64,000 nucleotides of DNA from Streptomyces sp. NBC_01235 (GCF_035989285.1 NZ_CP108513.1:7750001-7814000), one strand, 5' to 3'. Positions 28,155-37,125 are shown, counted from the stretch's first letter. Notes: generated from the letters alone by a model not told the origin. Numbers and translations are program-made.

Positions 28155-29287
28155 CGCAGGGCCTCCGTACGCAGTGGAAGCCGGGCCTCGACCAGGAAAC
28201 CGCCCCCGGCCGCCGGGCCGGTGCGCACCGAACCGCCCGCCGAAGCGGCCCGCTCCCGCATCCCGAGGAGTCCGTGCCCGGCGGCTCCGGCGGCGGCCGG
28301 CCCCGGCCCATTGTCCCGCACCCGCACCGCCAACTCCTCTTCCCCATAGTGGAGTTCCACGTCCACCGCCGCCCCCGGAGCGTGCCGGCGCGCATTGGTC
28401 AGCGCCTCCTGGACGATCCGGTACGCGGTGACCTCGACGCCCGGATCCAGCGGGGCGAGCGGCCCCGAGACGATCAGCCGGGTCCGGGCGCCGCCCGCCT
28501 CCCGCGACTCGTCCACGAGGTCGAGCAACTGCCCGAGCCCCGGCTGCGGCCGCCGCTGCACCCCCGGGCCCGCGTCCTCCCGCAGCACCCCCAGCAGCCT
28601 CCGCATCTCCGTCAGGGCGGTGCGCGCGGTGTCCCCGATGGCCAGCAGCCGGGTGGCGCCCTCGGCCGGCAGGCCCGGTGTGGTCAGCCGGGCGGTCTCC
28701 GCCTGCACGGCGATCATCGAGATGTGGTGGGCGACGACATCGTGCAACTCCCGTGCGATCCGCGCCCGTTCACCGCGCGCCGCATGCTCCAGCAGGGTGT
28801 CGGCGAAGGCCCGTTCGGTCGCGCTGTGCGCCTGGGCGGCACTGCGCACGTGCCGGGCGAGGCCGGTCGCCGCGGCGGCGGACGCGAGCGTGGCCACCAG
28901 CACGGCGACGATCCGCACCCCCTCCTGATCGCTGACCAGCGCGATCACGACGTACGGCACGACGAGCGGCCCCGCCCACCGGCCCAGCACATACACGCAG
29001 GCCAACTGTGCGACGACCCCGCCCACGGTGAGCGTCCCGAAGGCCACGAGCGCGAGCACGCACCCGGCGCTGACGGCGAGCGCGGCCCCGACCCGAGCGC
29101 CGCACTCGGCGCCGAGCACGAGCGCGAGGGGCAGGGTGGTGGCGAGGGCGAGCAGCAGAACGGCGGCGAAGGAACCCCCCAACTGACCGCTGCGCAGCAC
29201 GACTTCACCCACGGAGAGCACTCCGAGCCCGACCGGCAGCACCCGCACGGCCGGCGCTCTTCTCTCCCGACTCGACTCTTCCCCCAC
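28151..29287 (-). CDS. Sensor histidine kinase (HPK7, NarL-partner type)
   Basis: A 378-residue kinase with four to five membrane helices in the first 160 residues and no large external domain. A DHp HisKA_3 motif follows (ARIARELHDVVAHHISMIAVQ, His in ELHD), then an HATPase domain with N-box EALTNARRHAPG and G-box DNGPGP, GHGLLGMRER. This intramembrane-sensing form often watches the membrane and regulates exporters for peptides or membrane-active drugs. The GTG at 29287 is chosen; the open frame extends 24 codons upstream without membrane or ribosome-site support. Confidence 0.9.
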   Translation of the reverse strand: MGEESSRERRAPAVRVLPVGLGVLSVGEVVLRSGQLGGSFAAVLLLALATTLPLALVLGAECGARVGAALAVSAGCVLALVAFGTLTVGGVVAQLACVYVLGRWAGPLVVPYVVIALVSDQEGVRIVAVLVATLASAAAATGLARHVRSAAQAHSATERAFADTLLEHAARGERARIARELHDVVAHHISMIAVQAETARLTTPGLPAEGATRLLAIGDTARTALTEMRRLLGVLREDAGPGVQRRPQPGLGQLLDLVDESREAGGARTRLIVSGPLAPLDPGVEVTAYRIVQEALTNARRHAPGAAVDVELHYGEEELAVRVRDNGPGPAAAGAAGHGLLGMRERAASAGGSVRTGPAAGGGFLVEARLPLRTEALR

Positions 29288-29388
29288 GCCGCCATTGTGC
29301 CCACCCCCTCCCGCCCGGGCGTCCCCCACGCGAGGGACCCCCGCCGCGTGACGACACATCCCCGCCCCCGCCCCTAGCCTCCCTCGAC

Positions 29389-30351
29389 ATGACCGACAAT
29401 CCGACCGATCAACCGGGGGGCGACGCCCCAGCCATCGAGGTCCGCGCCCTGCGCAAGCGCTTCGGCCGCACCCTCGCCGTGGACGGCCTCTCCTTCACCG
29501 TCGCCCCCGGCACGGTCACCGGCTTCGTCGGCCCCAACGGCGCCGGCAAGTCCACGACCCTGCGCTCCCTCCTCGCCCTCGACGCCCCCGACGAGGGCGA
29601 GGCCCTCATCGCCGGCCGCCCCTACCAGGCGCTGCGCCGCCCGCTGCTGACCGTCGGCGCCCTCCTCGACGCCGCCGCCCTGCACCCCGGTCGCCGGGGA
29701 CGCGACCACCTGCGCTGGCTGGCCCACTCGCACGGCCTGCCGATACGCCGCGTGGACGACGTCCTCGAGCAGGTCGGCATGGAGAAGGCGGCCCGCCGCC
29801 GGGCCGGCGGCTACTCGCTCGGCATGCGCCAACGCCTCGGCATCGCGGCGGCCCTCCTCGGCGACCCCCCGGTCCTCCTCCTCGACGAGCCGGTCAACGG
29901 CCTGGACCCCGAGGGCATCCAGTGGATCCGCGCCTTCCTGCGCCGGCTCGCCGCCGAGGGCCGGGCGGTCCTCGTCTCCAGCCACCTGATGAGCGAACTG
30001 GAGGACACCGCCGACCAGGTGGTGGTCATCGGCCGCGGCCGGCTGATCGCCGACGCGCGGGTCGCCGACCTCCTCGCCGCCGCCTCCGGTGACCGCGTCC
30101 GCCTGCGCACGGACTCCCGTGCCCGCGCCATGGAGGTGCTGACCCACGAGGGCGGCACGGTGGCCGTCACCGACCGCGACACCCTCACCGTCTCCGGCCT
30201 GCCCGCCCCGAGGATCGTCGAACTCCTCTCCGCGGCCGACGTACCGGTGACCGAAGTGGGCGCCCACCGGGCGACGTTGGAGGAGGCATACATGGAACTC
30301 ACCCGCACCGCCGCCGAGTTCACGGCGTCGAGGGGCGAGGTGTCCGCATGA
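29389..30351 (+). CDS. ABC transporter ATP-binding protein (BcrA/NatA-type exporter)
   Basis: A 320-residue ATPase. Walker A is GPNGAGKST, the signature is YSLGMRQRL, Walker B is VLLLDEPVNGLD and the switch His is in SSHLMSELE. The C-terminal 90 residues form the small domain seen in bacitracin/antibiotic exporters. The ATG is near-leaderless, with TAGCCT upstream. Its stop overlaps the first permease start (ATGA), so the three ABC genes form an operon divergent from the two-component system. Confidence 0.93.
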   Translation: MTDNPTDQPGGDAPAIEVRALRKRFGRTLAVDGLSFTVAPGTVTGFVGPNGAGKSTTLRSLLALDAPDEGEALIAGRPYQALRRPLLTVGALLDAAALHPGRRGRDHLRWLAHSHGLPIRRVDDVLEQVGMEKAARRRAGGYSLGMRQRLGIAAALLGDPPVLLLDEPVNGLDPEGIQWIRAFLRRLAAEGRAVLVSSHLMSELEDTADQVVVIGRGRLIADARVADLLAAASGDRVRLRTDSRARAMEVLTHEGGTVAVTDRDTLTVSGLPAPRIVELLSAADVPVTEVGAHRATLEEAYMELTRTAAEFTASRGEVSA

Positions 30352-31904
30352 CCACGAAGCCACCACCCCCACCTGCCACCCTGTACCGCTCCAGCCTCCA
30401 CGCGACCGCCCGCGCCGGTTTCCTCCGCCTCCTGCGCGCGGAGTGGACGAAACTGTGGACGGTACGCGCCTGGCTCCCGGCCCTGGCGGTGGCGGCGGCG
30501 GTCACCGTGGCCGTCTCCCAGCTCGGCGCGAGCGGCTCCGCCACCAGCGCCCTCGACGTCACCCTCGCCCCCGACGGCACGGTCGTCACCGACGCCTTCC
30601 ACCTCACCCACCGCCCCCTGACCGGCGACGGCACCCTCACGGTCCGCGTGACCGGTCTGCGCAGCGCCGACGGCAAGGAGCTGGAGCCCTGGGCGAAGGC
30701 GGGCCTGATCGTCAAGCAGAGCCTCGCACCCGGGGCGCCGTACGCGGCGGTCCTGTCGACCCCCGAACACGGCGTACGCATGCAGTGGAACTTCACCCAC
30801 GACAAGGCGGGCACCGGCGCGAGCACGACCGCCGCGGCCACTCGCTGGCTGCGCCTGACCCGCACGGGCGATCGCCTCACCGGCTACGGCTCCCCGGACG
30901 GCCGCACCTGGACGAAGATCGCGCAGATCGGCATCGAGGGCCTCACCGGCACCGTCGAAGCGGGCGTCTTCGTCGCCACGCCGGCCCACCAGGTCCTGCG
31001 CCGCTCCTTCGGCGGCACGAGCGAGGTGTTCGGCGGCGGAGCGGTCACCGGCACCTTCGACCACCTGTCCCTGACGGGTGCCGCGGGGGACTCCTCGGCA
31101 CCGGCCTGGACCAGCACCGACGTCGGCGGCACGGCCCCCAACGGCCCCACCCCCGCCGACGCCCGGCGCGGCACCACGACCACCACCGCCTCCGGCGCCT
31201 ACACCCTCACCGGCCGCGGCGACATCGCCCCCGACGAAAGCCTCGGCGACACGATCCAGATGAGCTTCCAGGGTGTCTTCGTCGGGGTCCTGTTCATGGC
31301 GGCCCTGGGCGCGCTGTTCATGACCAGCGAGTACAAACGGTCCCTGATCCGTACGACGTTCACGGCGACGCCGTCCCGTCTGAAGGTCCTGGCGGCGAAG
31401 GCGACGGTCACGGCCGGCGTGACCTTCACGGCCGGCCTCGCGGCGACGGCCCTGGCCTTCCCGCCGGCCCAGGACAGCCTGCGCGCGAACGGCTTCGAGC
31501 CTCCCGCCTTCCCGGACTACTCCTTCCTCGACACCCCGGCCCTGCGCGCGATCGTGGGCAGCGCGCTCCTGCTGGCCCTGGTCGCAGTCCTGGCCCTCGC
31601 CATCGGCGTGGTGCTGCGCGGCAGCGCGGCCACGATCGCCACGGTCGTCGGCCTCGTCGTCCTCCCGCAGATCCTCGCCTTCGCGCTGCCCCTCCCGGCG
31701 GCCCAGTGGCTGCTCAGACTGACCCCGGCGGCGGCGTTCGCGATCGAGCAGGGCGCGACACGTTACGATTTCGTGGAACACAACTGTCTCCCGGAGAGCG
31801 GCTGTTACCCCCTCTCCCCGTGGTCGGGCCTGGCCGTGATGGCGGCGTACGCGGCCGTAGGGCTCCTCCTGGCAGCCTGGTGTCTGCGCAGGAGGGACGC
31901 GTGA
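30348..31904 (+). CDS. ABC-2 permease with large extracellular concanavalin-like insert
   Basis: A 518-residue membrane subunit. After an N-terminal EWTKLWTVRAWLPALAVA helix comes about 230 residues of beta-rich sequence, then five more helices. The insert resembles DUF1349/beta-xylosidase C-terminal concanavalin-like domains: AKAGLIVKQSLAPGAPYAAV, RMQWNFTHD, RWLRLTRTGDRLTGYGSPDG, WTKIAQIGI, EAGVFVA. It would face the outside. Such domains usually bind glycans, so substrate or cell-wall recognition is inferred. The helices resemble those of the second permease. Confidence 0.85.
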   Translation: MTTKPPPPPATLYRSSLHATARAGFLRLLRAEWTKLWTVRAWLPALAVAAAVTVAVSQLGASGSATSALDVTLAPDGTVVTDAFHLTHRPLTGDGTLTVRVTGLRSADGKELEPWAKAGLIVKQSLAPGAPYAAVLSTPEHGVRMQWNFTHDKAGTGASTTAAATRWLRLTRTGDRLTGYGSPDGRTWTKIAQIGIEGLTGTVEAGVFVATPAHQVLRRSFGGTSEVFGGGAVTGTFDHLSLTGAAGDSSAPAWTSTDVGGTAPNGPTPADARRGTTTTTASGAYTLTGRGDIAPDESLGDTIQMSFQGVFVGVLFMAALGALFMTSEYKRSLIRTTFTATPSRLKVLAAKATVTAGVTFTAGLAATALAFPPAQDSLRANGFEPPAFPDYSFLDTPALRAIVGSALLLALVAVLALAIGVVLRGSAATIATVVGLVVLPQILAFALPLPAAQWLLRLTPAAAFAIEQGATRYDFVEHNCLPESGCYPLSPWSGLAVMAAYAAVGLLLAAWCLRRRDA

Positions 31905-32707
31905 GGAGAGAAACCGTGCTCGCCGGGCACCTGCACGCGGAGTGGACCAAGCTCCGCACGCTGCCGAGCAGTTGGTGGCTGGCGGCGGCCATCCCCCTCC
32001 TGACCCTGGCCCTGGGCGCGGCAGCGCTCGCCTCCCTCACCGCCCACGTCTGCCCGTCGCTCGCCGCCTGCCACGAGGACACGGTGAAACTGAGCCTGAC
32101 GGGCATCTGGGCGGCCCAGGCGGCGGCCCTGATCCTCGGCGTGCTGTCGATGGGAGGGGAGTACGCCACGGGCACGATCCGCACGACACTGACGGCGATG
32201 CCCGCGCGGGGGAGGGTCCTGGCGGCGAAGGCGACTGCATTGGCGGCCCTGACGGCGACGGCGGCCACCGCGGGCGTCCTGCCCTGCCTGCTCCTGGCCC
32301 GCCTGATCCTGCCGACGAACGGCTTCACGAAGAAGACGGACCATCCCCTGCCCACCCTCACCGACCCCTCGACGCTCCGCGCCACATTCGGCTCGGTTCT
32401 CTGCCTCGCCCTGGTCGCCCTGCTGGGCCTGGCCCTGGCGACGCTGCTGCGGGGCACGTCGGCCGCTGTCACACTCGGCCTGGGCGTCCTCTACGTCGTC
32501 CCGCTGCTGGCCGACATCCTCGCCTCACCCACCTGGCAGGACCGCCTCAACCGCTGGACGCCCATGCCGGCGGCCCTGTCCATCCAGGCGACGAGAGACC
32601 TGGACCGTCTCCCCATCGCCCCCTGGCCGGGCCTGGCCGTACTGGCGGCCTACGCGGCAACCCTGCTCGCGGGAGCCGCCCTGCTCCTCGGATCCCGGGA
32701 CGCGTGA
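31901..32707 (+). CDS. ABC-2 permease, second membrane subunit
   Basis: A 268-residue protein with six hydrophobic segments, starting at GTG 31901 which overlaps the previous stop (GTGA) and has GGAGGG eight bases upstream. HAEWTKLRTLPSSWWLAAAIPLL and GGEYATGTIRTTLTAMPARG, RVLAAKA parallel the first permease (SEYKRSLIRTTFTATPSRL), so the two are paralogues. This one lacks the external insert and would complete a heterodimeric exporter. Confidence 0.88.
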   Translation: MRRETVLAGHLHAEWTKLRTLPSSWWLAAAIPLLTLALGAAALASLTAHVCPSLAACHEDTVKLSLTGIWAAQAAALILGVLSMGGEYATGTIRTTLTAMPARGRVLAAKATALAALTATAATAGVLPCLLLARLILPTNGFTKKTDHPLPTLTDPSTLRATFGSVLCLALVALLGLALATLLRGTSAAVTLGLGVLYVVPLLADILASPTWQDRLNRWTPMPAALSIQATRDLDRLPIAPWPGLAVLAAYAATLLAGAALLLGSRDA

Positions 32708-32769
32708 GCGGGGCGAGCCCGGTCCCGATTAGGACAGCAACTGACCTGTCCGGCCTCTACGGTCGTCGT

Positions 32770-33369
32770 ATGACCGCAGCAGCCGACCCCGAGACGACGC
32801 CCGCACTCCTGCCGCTCTCCTTCCCCTCCGCCCCCGCCCTCGATGCCTGGCTCACCGCCCACCCGGCACCGCACCCCGGTCTCTGGGTCGAGGTCGCCAA
32901 GAAGGGGGCAGGTCCGGCCTCCGTCACCGCCGGTGAGGTCAACGACGTCGCCCTGTGCCACGGGTGGATCACCGGGCAGCGCAAGGGGCTCGACGGCACC
33001 CACTATCTCCAGCGGATCACGCCCCGGCGGCCGAACAGCCTCTGGTCGAGGGTCAACGTGCGGCGGGTCGCGGAGCTGACCGCCGAGGGCCGGATGCGTC
33101 CCGGCGGCCTCGCCGAGGTGGCGGCCGCGCGGGCGGACGGACGGTGGGCGGCGGCGTACGCCTCGCAGAAGGACGCCGCCGTTCCCGGGGAGCTCGTGGC
33201 CGCGCTGGACGGCAACCCGCGCGCCAAGGCGGTGTTCGACGCACTGGGCAGGACGGACCAGTACCTCGTCATGCTCGACCTGCTGCGGGCGCGGACTCCG
33301 CAGAGCCGCACGGCTCGACTGGCGGCCGCCATCGCCAGGCTGGAGGCGGCGGCAGCCGACCCTTCGTGA
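32770..33369 (+). CDS. YdeI/OmpD-associated family protein
   Basis: A 199-residue soluble protein of the YdeI family: FPSAPALDAWL, GLWVEVAKKGAG, EVNDVALCHGWITGQRKGLD, RITPRRPNSLWSRVN and a C-terminal helical AKAVFDALGRTDQYLVMLDL. Its role is not established; relatives have been linked to peptide or bacteriocin stress. A TCTACG box close to the ATG suggests a leaderless transcript. It is convergent with the amidase-like gene. Confidence 0.85.
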   Translation: MTAAADPETTPALLPLSFPSAPALDAWLTAHPAPHPGLWVEVAKKGAGPASVTAGEVNDVALCHGWITGQRKGLDGTHYLQRITPRRPNSLWSRVNVRRVAELTAEGRMRPGGLAEVAAARADGRWAAAYASQKDAAVPGELVAALDGNPRAKAVFDALGRTDQYLVMLDLLRARTPQSRTARLAAAIARLEAAAADPS

Positions 33370-33396
33370 ACCACCGGCGGCCCACGTGAGACGCCG

Positions 33397-34035
33397 TCAG
33401 TCCTGGACCGCGGCCTTCGCGAAGCCGATCAGTCCGTCGAAGTCGATCGCGCCGGGGTCGCCGTGCGCGTTCTCCGGCACGTGCATGTGCCCGCACACTC
33501 CCTTGAACGCGTTCCACTGTGCCCCGCTCATCCGCTGCCCGCCCCCGTTGTCCGAGGACGTCGGGTACGCGGGCCACCGCGCCGGCCCGCGCAGCGGTAC
33601 GTCGTGGTGGAGGTGCATCCACGCCAGGTACTGGGCGACCGCGCGCAGCGCCCACTCCGGGGCCTTCGGCCAGTAGATGTGGGCCTGGTGGTGGGCCTTC
33701 AACCGGGCGTGGACATCGGGGTCGCAGGTGCCGACGAGTTCCGCCTGGCAGACGTTCAGCGTGTTCGTCTCGACGCCACCGCGAAGGTTGGCGAGCGCGC
33801 GCGAGGAGACATCGATGTCGAAGTGCTGGTACCACTTCAGTCGCTTGGCGGCGAAGTCCGGCACCGCCGTCAGGTTGGGCGCGATCGAGCCGCCCCGGTA
33901 GTCGGGCAGTGAACTGCCCTCAGTCGTGTGCAGGACGACGACGTTGACCTCCATGCGGTCACCGCCGAAGTCGTCCTGGTACCAGTGGTCGCGGTTCGCG
34001 TCCGGGTAGTGCTGGGGTCCGGTCCTGGTGCTCAT
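33397..34035 (-). CDS. N-acetylmuramoyl-L-alanine amidase-like protein
   Basis: A 212-residue protein with features of zinc amidase/PGRP folds: VVVLHTTEGSS at the first metal-ligand His, FDIDVSSRALANL, TNTLNVCQAELVG and later KGVCGHMHVPENAHGDPGAI with the final His/Asp region. No signal peptide is seen, unlike secreted cell-wall amidases, so it may be an endolysin-type enzyme, a phage-derived gene or leave by another route. The ATG at 34035 has GAGG close before it; a GTG six codons earlier is possible. Confidence 0.7.
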   Translation of the reverse strand: MSTRTGPQHYPDANRDHWYQDDFGGDRMEVNVVVLHTTEGSSLPDYRGGSIAPNLTAVPDFAAKRLKWYQHFDIDVSSRALANLRGGVETNTLNVCQAELVGTCDPDVHARLKAHHQAHIYWPKAPEWALRAVAQYLAWMHLHHDVPLRGPARWPAYPTSSDNGGGQRMSGAQWNAFKGVCGHMHVPENAHGDPGAIDFDGLIGFAKAAVQD

Positions 34036-34065
34036 GCCTCGTGACTGTGACACAGAGCACAGCGA

Positions 34066-34094
34066 GGGGCCGGTAGCTGTTCGCTTCCGGCCCC
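34066..34094 (-). terminator. yceI-family gene terminator
   Basis: An 8-bp stem GGGGCCGG/CCGGCCCC with a 13-base loop, 34 bases beyond the stop of the YceI gene on its strand. Confidence 0.55.
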
Positions 34095-34128
34095 TATCCG
34101 CCGATTTCTTCCGAAATCGATGATCCGC

Positions 34129-34734
34129 TTACGCGTTCTTGATCGCCGAGATGTCGAAGTTCAGTTTGATCTTGTCGGAGACCAGGACGCCGCCCGTCTC
34201 CAGCGCCGCGTTCCAGGTCAGGCCCCACTCCGAGCGCAGGATCTCCGCCTTGCCCTCGAAGCCGACGCGCTCGTTGCCGAACGGGTCCTTGGCGGAGCCG
34301 TTGAACTCCAGGTCGATGGTGAGGGGCTTGGTGACGCCGAGGATGCTCAGCTCGCCGGTGATGCGGTAGTCGTCGCCGCCGAGCGCCTCCGCCGAGGTGG
34401 AGCGGAAGGTCATCGTCGGGAACTCGTCGGTCTTGAAGAAGTCCGAGCTCTTCAGGTGGCCGTCACGGTCGGCGGACCCGGTGTCGATGCTGTCCATCTT
34501 GACGTCGATGGAGGCGGTGGACTTCGACGGGTCGGTGCCGTCCAGGTGCAGTGTGCCGGTGAAGTCGTTGAACTTGCCCTTGACGTTCGTGACCATCGCG
34601 TGGCGCGCGACGAAGCCGATCGTCGAGTGTGCCGGGTCGATCGAGTAGTCGCCGGTCAGGGCGGCGAGGTCGGGGTTCACCGCAGCGGCCGCGGCGGTGG
34701 TCTCGTCGGTGTTCTTGCGGCCGAAGATGCCCAT
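34129..34734 (-). CDS. YceI family lipid-binding protein
   Basis: A 201-residue YceI-like beta-barrel (lipocalin-like, isoprenoid-binding in known structures). GDYSIDPAHSTIGFVARH, VKGKFNDFTG, SADRDGHLKSSDFF, PTMTFRSTSA, ITGELSILGVTKPLTIDLEF and SEWGLTWNAALETGG match the family. It lacks a signal peptide and begins with a short MGIFGRKN segment, so it appears cytoplasmic. AAGGAGCACGTC precedes the ATG. Repeated TTCAAC boxes upstream suggest a MarR-type operator, although no MarR gene is adjacent. Confidence 0.9.
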   Translation of the reverse strand: MGIFGRKNTDETTAAAAAVNPDLAALTGDYSIDPAHSTIGFVARHAMVTNVKGKFNDFTGTLHLDGTDPSKSTASIDVKMDSIDTGSADRDGHLKSSDFFKTDEFPTMTFRSTSAEALGGDDYRITGELSILGVTKPLTIDLEFNGSAKDPFGNERVGFEGKAEILRSEWGLTWNAALETGGVLVSDKIKLNFDISAIKNA

Positions 34735-34768
34735 GACGTGCTCCTTGGGGACGGGGAAGATCCAGGAT

Positions 34769-34828
34769 GTTTAATCTTCAACGAGGTCAACACGAGTGAC
34801 CGTAGACCTATTCCGTTCAATGTTCAAC
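34769..34828. promoter_or_regulatory. Repeated boxes upstream of the yceI-family gene
   Basis: GTTTAATCTTCAAC (34769-34782) and GTTCAATGTTCAAC (34815-34828) match at 12 of 14 bases, 46 bases apart. Each is roughly palindromic (GTT...AAC). Their AT content stands out. They look like two operators for a MarR-type regulator, or promoter-overlapping sites. Confidence 0.5.
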
Positions 34829-35102
34829 ATCATCCGGTGCGTGTTCCCCTCATTGCTCCATGCGATCATCGTGAGCCGCCGTCCGGCCCCCCCGTTCACC
34901 CCGGGGAGGGCATGTGGCCCGGCTGAATGTGAGCCGCGTCTCAGCCCCTCGCTTTGTGTGACCCCTACAGGCTCCAGGCCCTCTGAGCAGTCGGAACGCC
35001 TGCATGGCTCTATGGTTCTGTTCAGTGGCACCAGGAAAACGCACCGGAGACTGTACGGAGTCGACGTCTCTCTTTCCTTGGTGGGCTTCGTAAGGTCGCT
35101 AC
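34829..35102. other. Region upstream of accB
   Basis: About 270 noncoding bases between the divergent yceI-family gene and accB. A TAAGGT sequence 7 bases before the accB ATG could be a -10 box for a leaderless transcript. No ORF with good codon use and no RNA structure was recognised. Confidence 0.4.
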
Positions 35103-36707
35103 ATGACCGTTTTGGAAGAGACGACGGGTGAGCCGACCACGGAGCCCTCGGAGCCCACGGACGCGCGCGGGCGCGTGGCCGAGCTGCGCGAGATCCGTGC
35201 CCAGGCGCTGGCCGGCCCGAGCGAGAAGGCGACCCAGGCGCAGCACGCCAAGGGCAAGCTGACCGCCCGGGAGCGGATCGAGCTGCTGGTGGACCCGGGT
35301 TCCTTCCAGGAGGTCGAGCAGCTGCGCCGGCACCGGGCGACCGGGTTCGGCCTGGAGGCGAAGAAGCCGTTCACCGACGGTGTCATCACCGGCTGGGGCA
35401 CGGTGGAGGGGCGTACGGTCTTCGTCTACGCCCATGACTTCCGCATCTTCGGCGGCGCGCTGGGCGAGGCTCACGCCACGAAGATCCACAAGATCATGGA
35501 CATGGCCATCGCGGCCGGCGCCCCGCTGGTCTCGCTCAACGACGGCGCCGGCGCCCGCATCCAGGAGGGCGTCTCCGCGCTCGCCGGCTACGGCGGCATC
35601 TTCCAGCGCAACACCAAGGCCTCCGGGGTCATCCCGCAGATCAGCGTCATGCTGGGCCCGTGCGCGGGCGGCGCGGCCTACAGCCCCGCCCTCACCGACT
35701 TCGTGTTCATGGTCCGCGAGACCTCGCAGATGTTCATCACCGGCCCGGACGTCGTCAAGGCGGTCACCGGTGAGGAGATCACCCAGAACGGCCTCGGCGG
35801 CGCCGACGTGCACGCCGAGACCTCCGGCGTGGCCCACTTCGCGTACGACGACGAGGAGACCTGCATCGCGGAGGTCCGCTACCTCCTCTCGCTGCTCCCG
35901 CAGAACAACCGCGAGAACCCCCCGCGCGTCGAGGCCGGCGACCCCGCCGACCGTCGCAGCGACGTCCTGCTCGACCTGGTCCCGGCGGACGGCAACCGCC
36001 CGTACGACATGACCAAGGTCATCGAGGAGATCGTCGACGACGGCGAGTACGTCGAGGTCCACGAGCGCTGGGCCCGCAACATCATCTGCGCCCTGGCCCG
36101 CCTGGACGGCCAGGTCGTCGGCATCGTGGCCAACCAGCCGCAGTCCCTCGCCGGTGTCCTGGACATCGAGGCGTCGGAAAAAGCTGCGCGCTTTGTTCAA
36201 ATGTGTGACGCTTTCAATATCCCGATCGTCACCTTCCTGGACGTTCCCGGGTTCCTCCCGGGTGTCGACCAGGAGCACGGCGGAATCATCCGGCACGGCG
36301 CGAAGCTGCTCTACGCCTACTGCAACGCGACCGTTCCGCGGATCTCGCTGATCCTGCGCAAGGCGTACGGAGGTGCCTACATCGTCATGGACAGCCAGTC
36401 CATCGGCGCGGACCTCACCTACGCCTGGCCGACGAACGAGATCGCCGTCATGGGCGCCGAAGGCGCCGCCAACGTCATCTTCCGGCGACAGATCGCCGGG
36501 GCCGAGGACCCCGAGGCCATGCGGGCCCGCATGGTCAAGGAGTACAAGTCCGAGCTGATGCACCCGTACTACGCGGCGGAGCGCGGCCTGGTCGACGACG
36601 TCATCGACCCGGCCGAGACCCGCGAGATCCTCATCCGGTCCCTCGCCATGCTCCAGTCCAAGCACGCAGACCTGCCCTCCCGCAAGCACGGCAACCCCCC
36701 GCAGTAA
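35103..36707 (+). CDS. accB: Acyl-CoA carboxylase beta subunit (AccB-type carboxyltransferase)
   Basis: A 534-residue carboxyltransferase that moves CO2 from biotin to acetyl-, propionyl- or butyryl-CoA, giving malonyl-CoA and methylmalonyl-CoA for fatty acids and polyketides. KGKLTARERIELLVDPGSF, the oxyanion loops GAGARIQEG and GGAAYSP, and FLPGVDQEHGGIIRHGAKLL are typical. Ile427 in GGAYIVMDS is at the position reported to set specificity in S. coelicolor (Ile in AccB, Asp in PccB). The epsilon subunit gene follows after a hairpin (GATCCG/CGGATC, 36722-36746). The biotinylated alpha subunit is not in the window. Confidence 0.95.
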   Translation: MTVLEETTGEPTTEPSEPTDARGRVAELREIRAQALAGPSEKATQAQHAKGKLTARERIELLVDPGSFQEVEQLRRHRATGFGLEAKKPFTDGVITGWGTVEGRTVFVYAHDFRIFGGALGEAHATKIHKIMDMAIAAGAPLVSLNDGAGARIQEGVSALAGYGGIFQRNTKASGVIPQISVMLGPCAGGAAYSPALTDFVFMVRETSQMFITGPDVVKAVTGEEITQNGLGGADVHAETSGVAHFAYDDEETCIAEVRYLLSLLPQNNRENPPRVEAGDPADRRSDVLLDLVPADGNRPYDMTKVIEEIVDDGEYVEVHERWARNIICALARLDGQVVGIVANQPQSLAGVLDIEASEKAARFVQMCDAFNIPIVTFLDVPGFLPGVDQEHGGIIRHGAKLLYAYCNATVPRISLILRKAYGGAYIVMDSQSIGADLTYAWPTNEIAVMGAEGAANVIFRRQIAGAEDPEAMRARMVKEYKSELMHPYYAAERGLVDDVIDPAETREILIRSLAMLQSKHADLPSRKHGNPPQ

Positions 36708-36781
36708 CCCGTAACCCGGCAGATCCGACGGGTAACCCGCCGGATCCCCTGCGGAAACCTCATCCACGGAGACTTGCACCC

Positions 36782-36973
36782 ATGAACACTCCCGACATCC
36801 GCGTCGAGAAGGGCCACGCCGAGCCCGAGGAAGTCGCCGCCATCACGGCGATCCTCCTGGCCCGCGCCGCAGCCCGGTCCTCCACCACCCCGGCCCACCG
36901 AGGCCGCCCCAAGGCCGGCTGGCGCCGCCTGGAGCGCGAGGGCGGCTTCCGCGCCCCGCACAGCTGGCACTGA
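36782..36973 (+). CDS. accE: Acyl-CoA carboxylase epsilon subunit
   Basis: A 63-residue protein: a short N-terminal helix (DIRVEKGHAEPEEVAAITAI), an Arg/Ala-rich linker and the conserved end WRRLEREGGFRAPHSW. This is the AccE/PccE type small subunit that stimulates actinobacterial acyl-CoA carboxylases. A GGAGAC ribosome site lies 7 bases before the ATG. It sits 74 bases after accB and is presumably co-transcribed. Confidence 0.9.
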   Translation: MNTPDIRVEKGHAEPEEVAAITAILLARAAARSSTTPAHRGRPKAGWRRLEREGGFRAPHSWH

Positions 36974-36996
36974 GCCGAGCCGGTAGAACGCACGAA

Positions 36997-37028
36997 GAAG
37001 GGCCCCTCTCGCAAGAGAGGGGCCCTTC
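36997..37028 (+). terminator. accBE terminator
   Basis: A perfect 14-bp stem (GAAGGGCCCCTCTC with its complement) closed by GCAA, 24 bases after accE. Confidence 0.85.
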
Positions 37029-37125
37029 CGCATACCTGGGGGCGCGGGGGGAACCGCGCGAGAGCCACGGACTGCCCGCAGACGGCACACAACCATCCGA
37101 GGCAGCCCAGTGGCCGCACGTCGAA

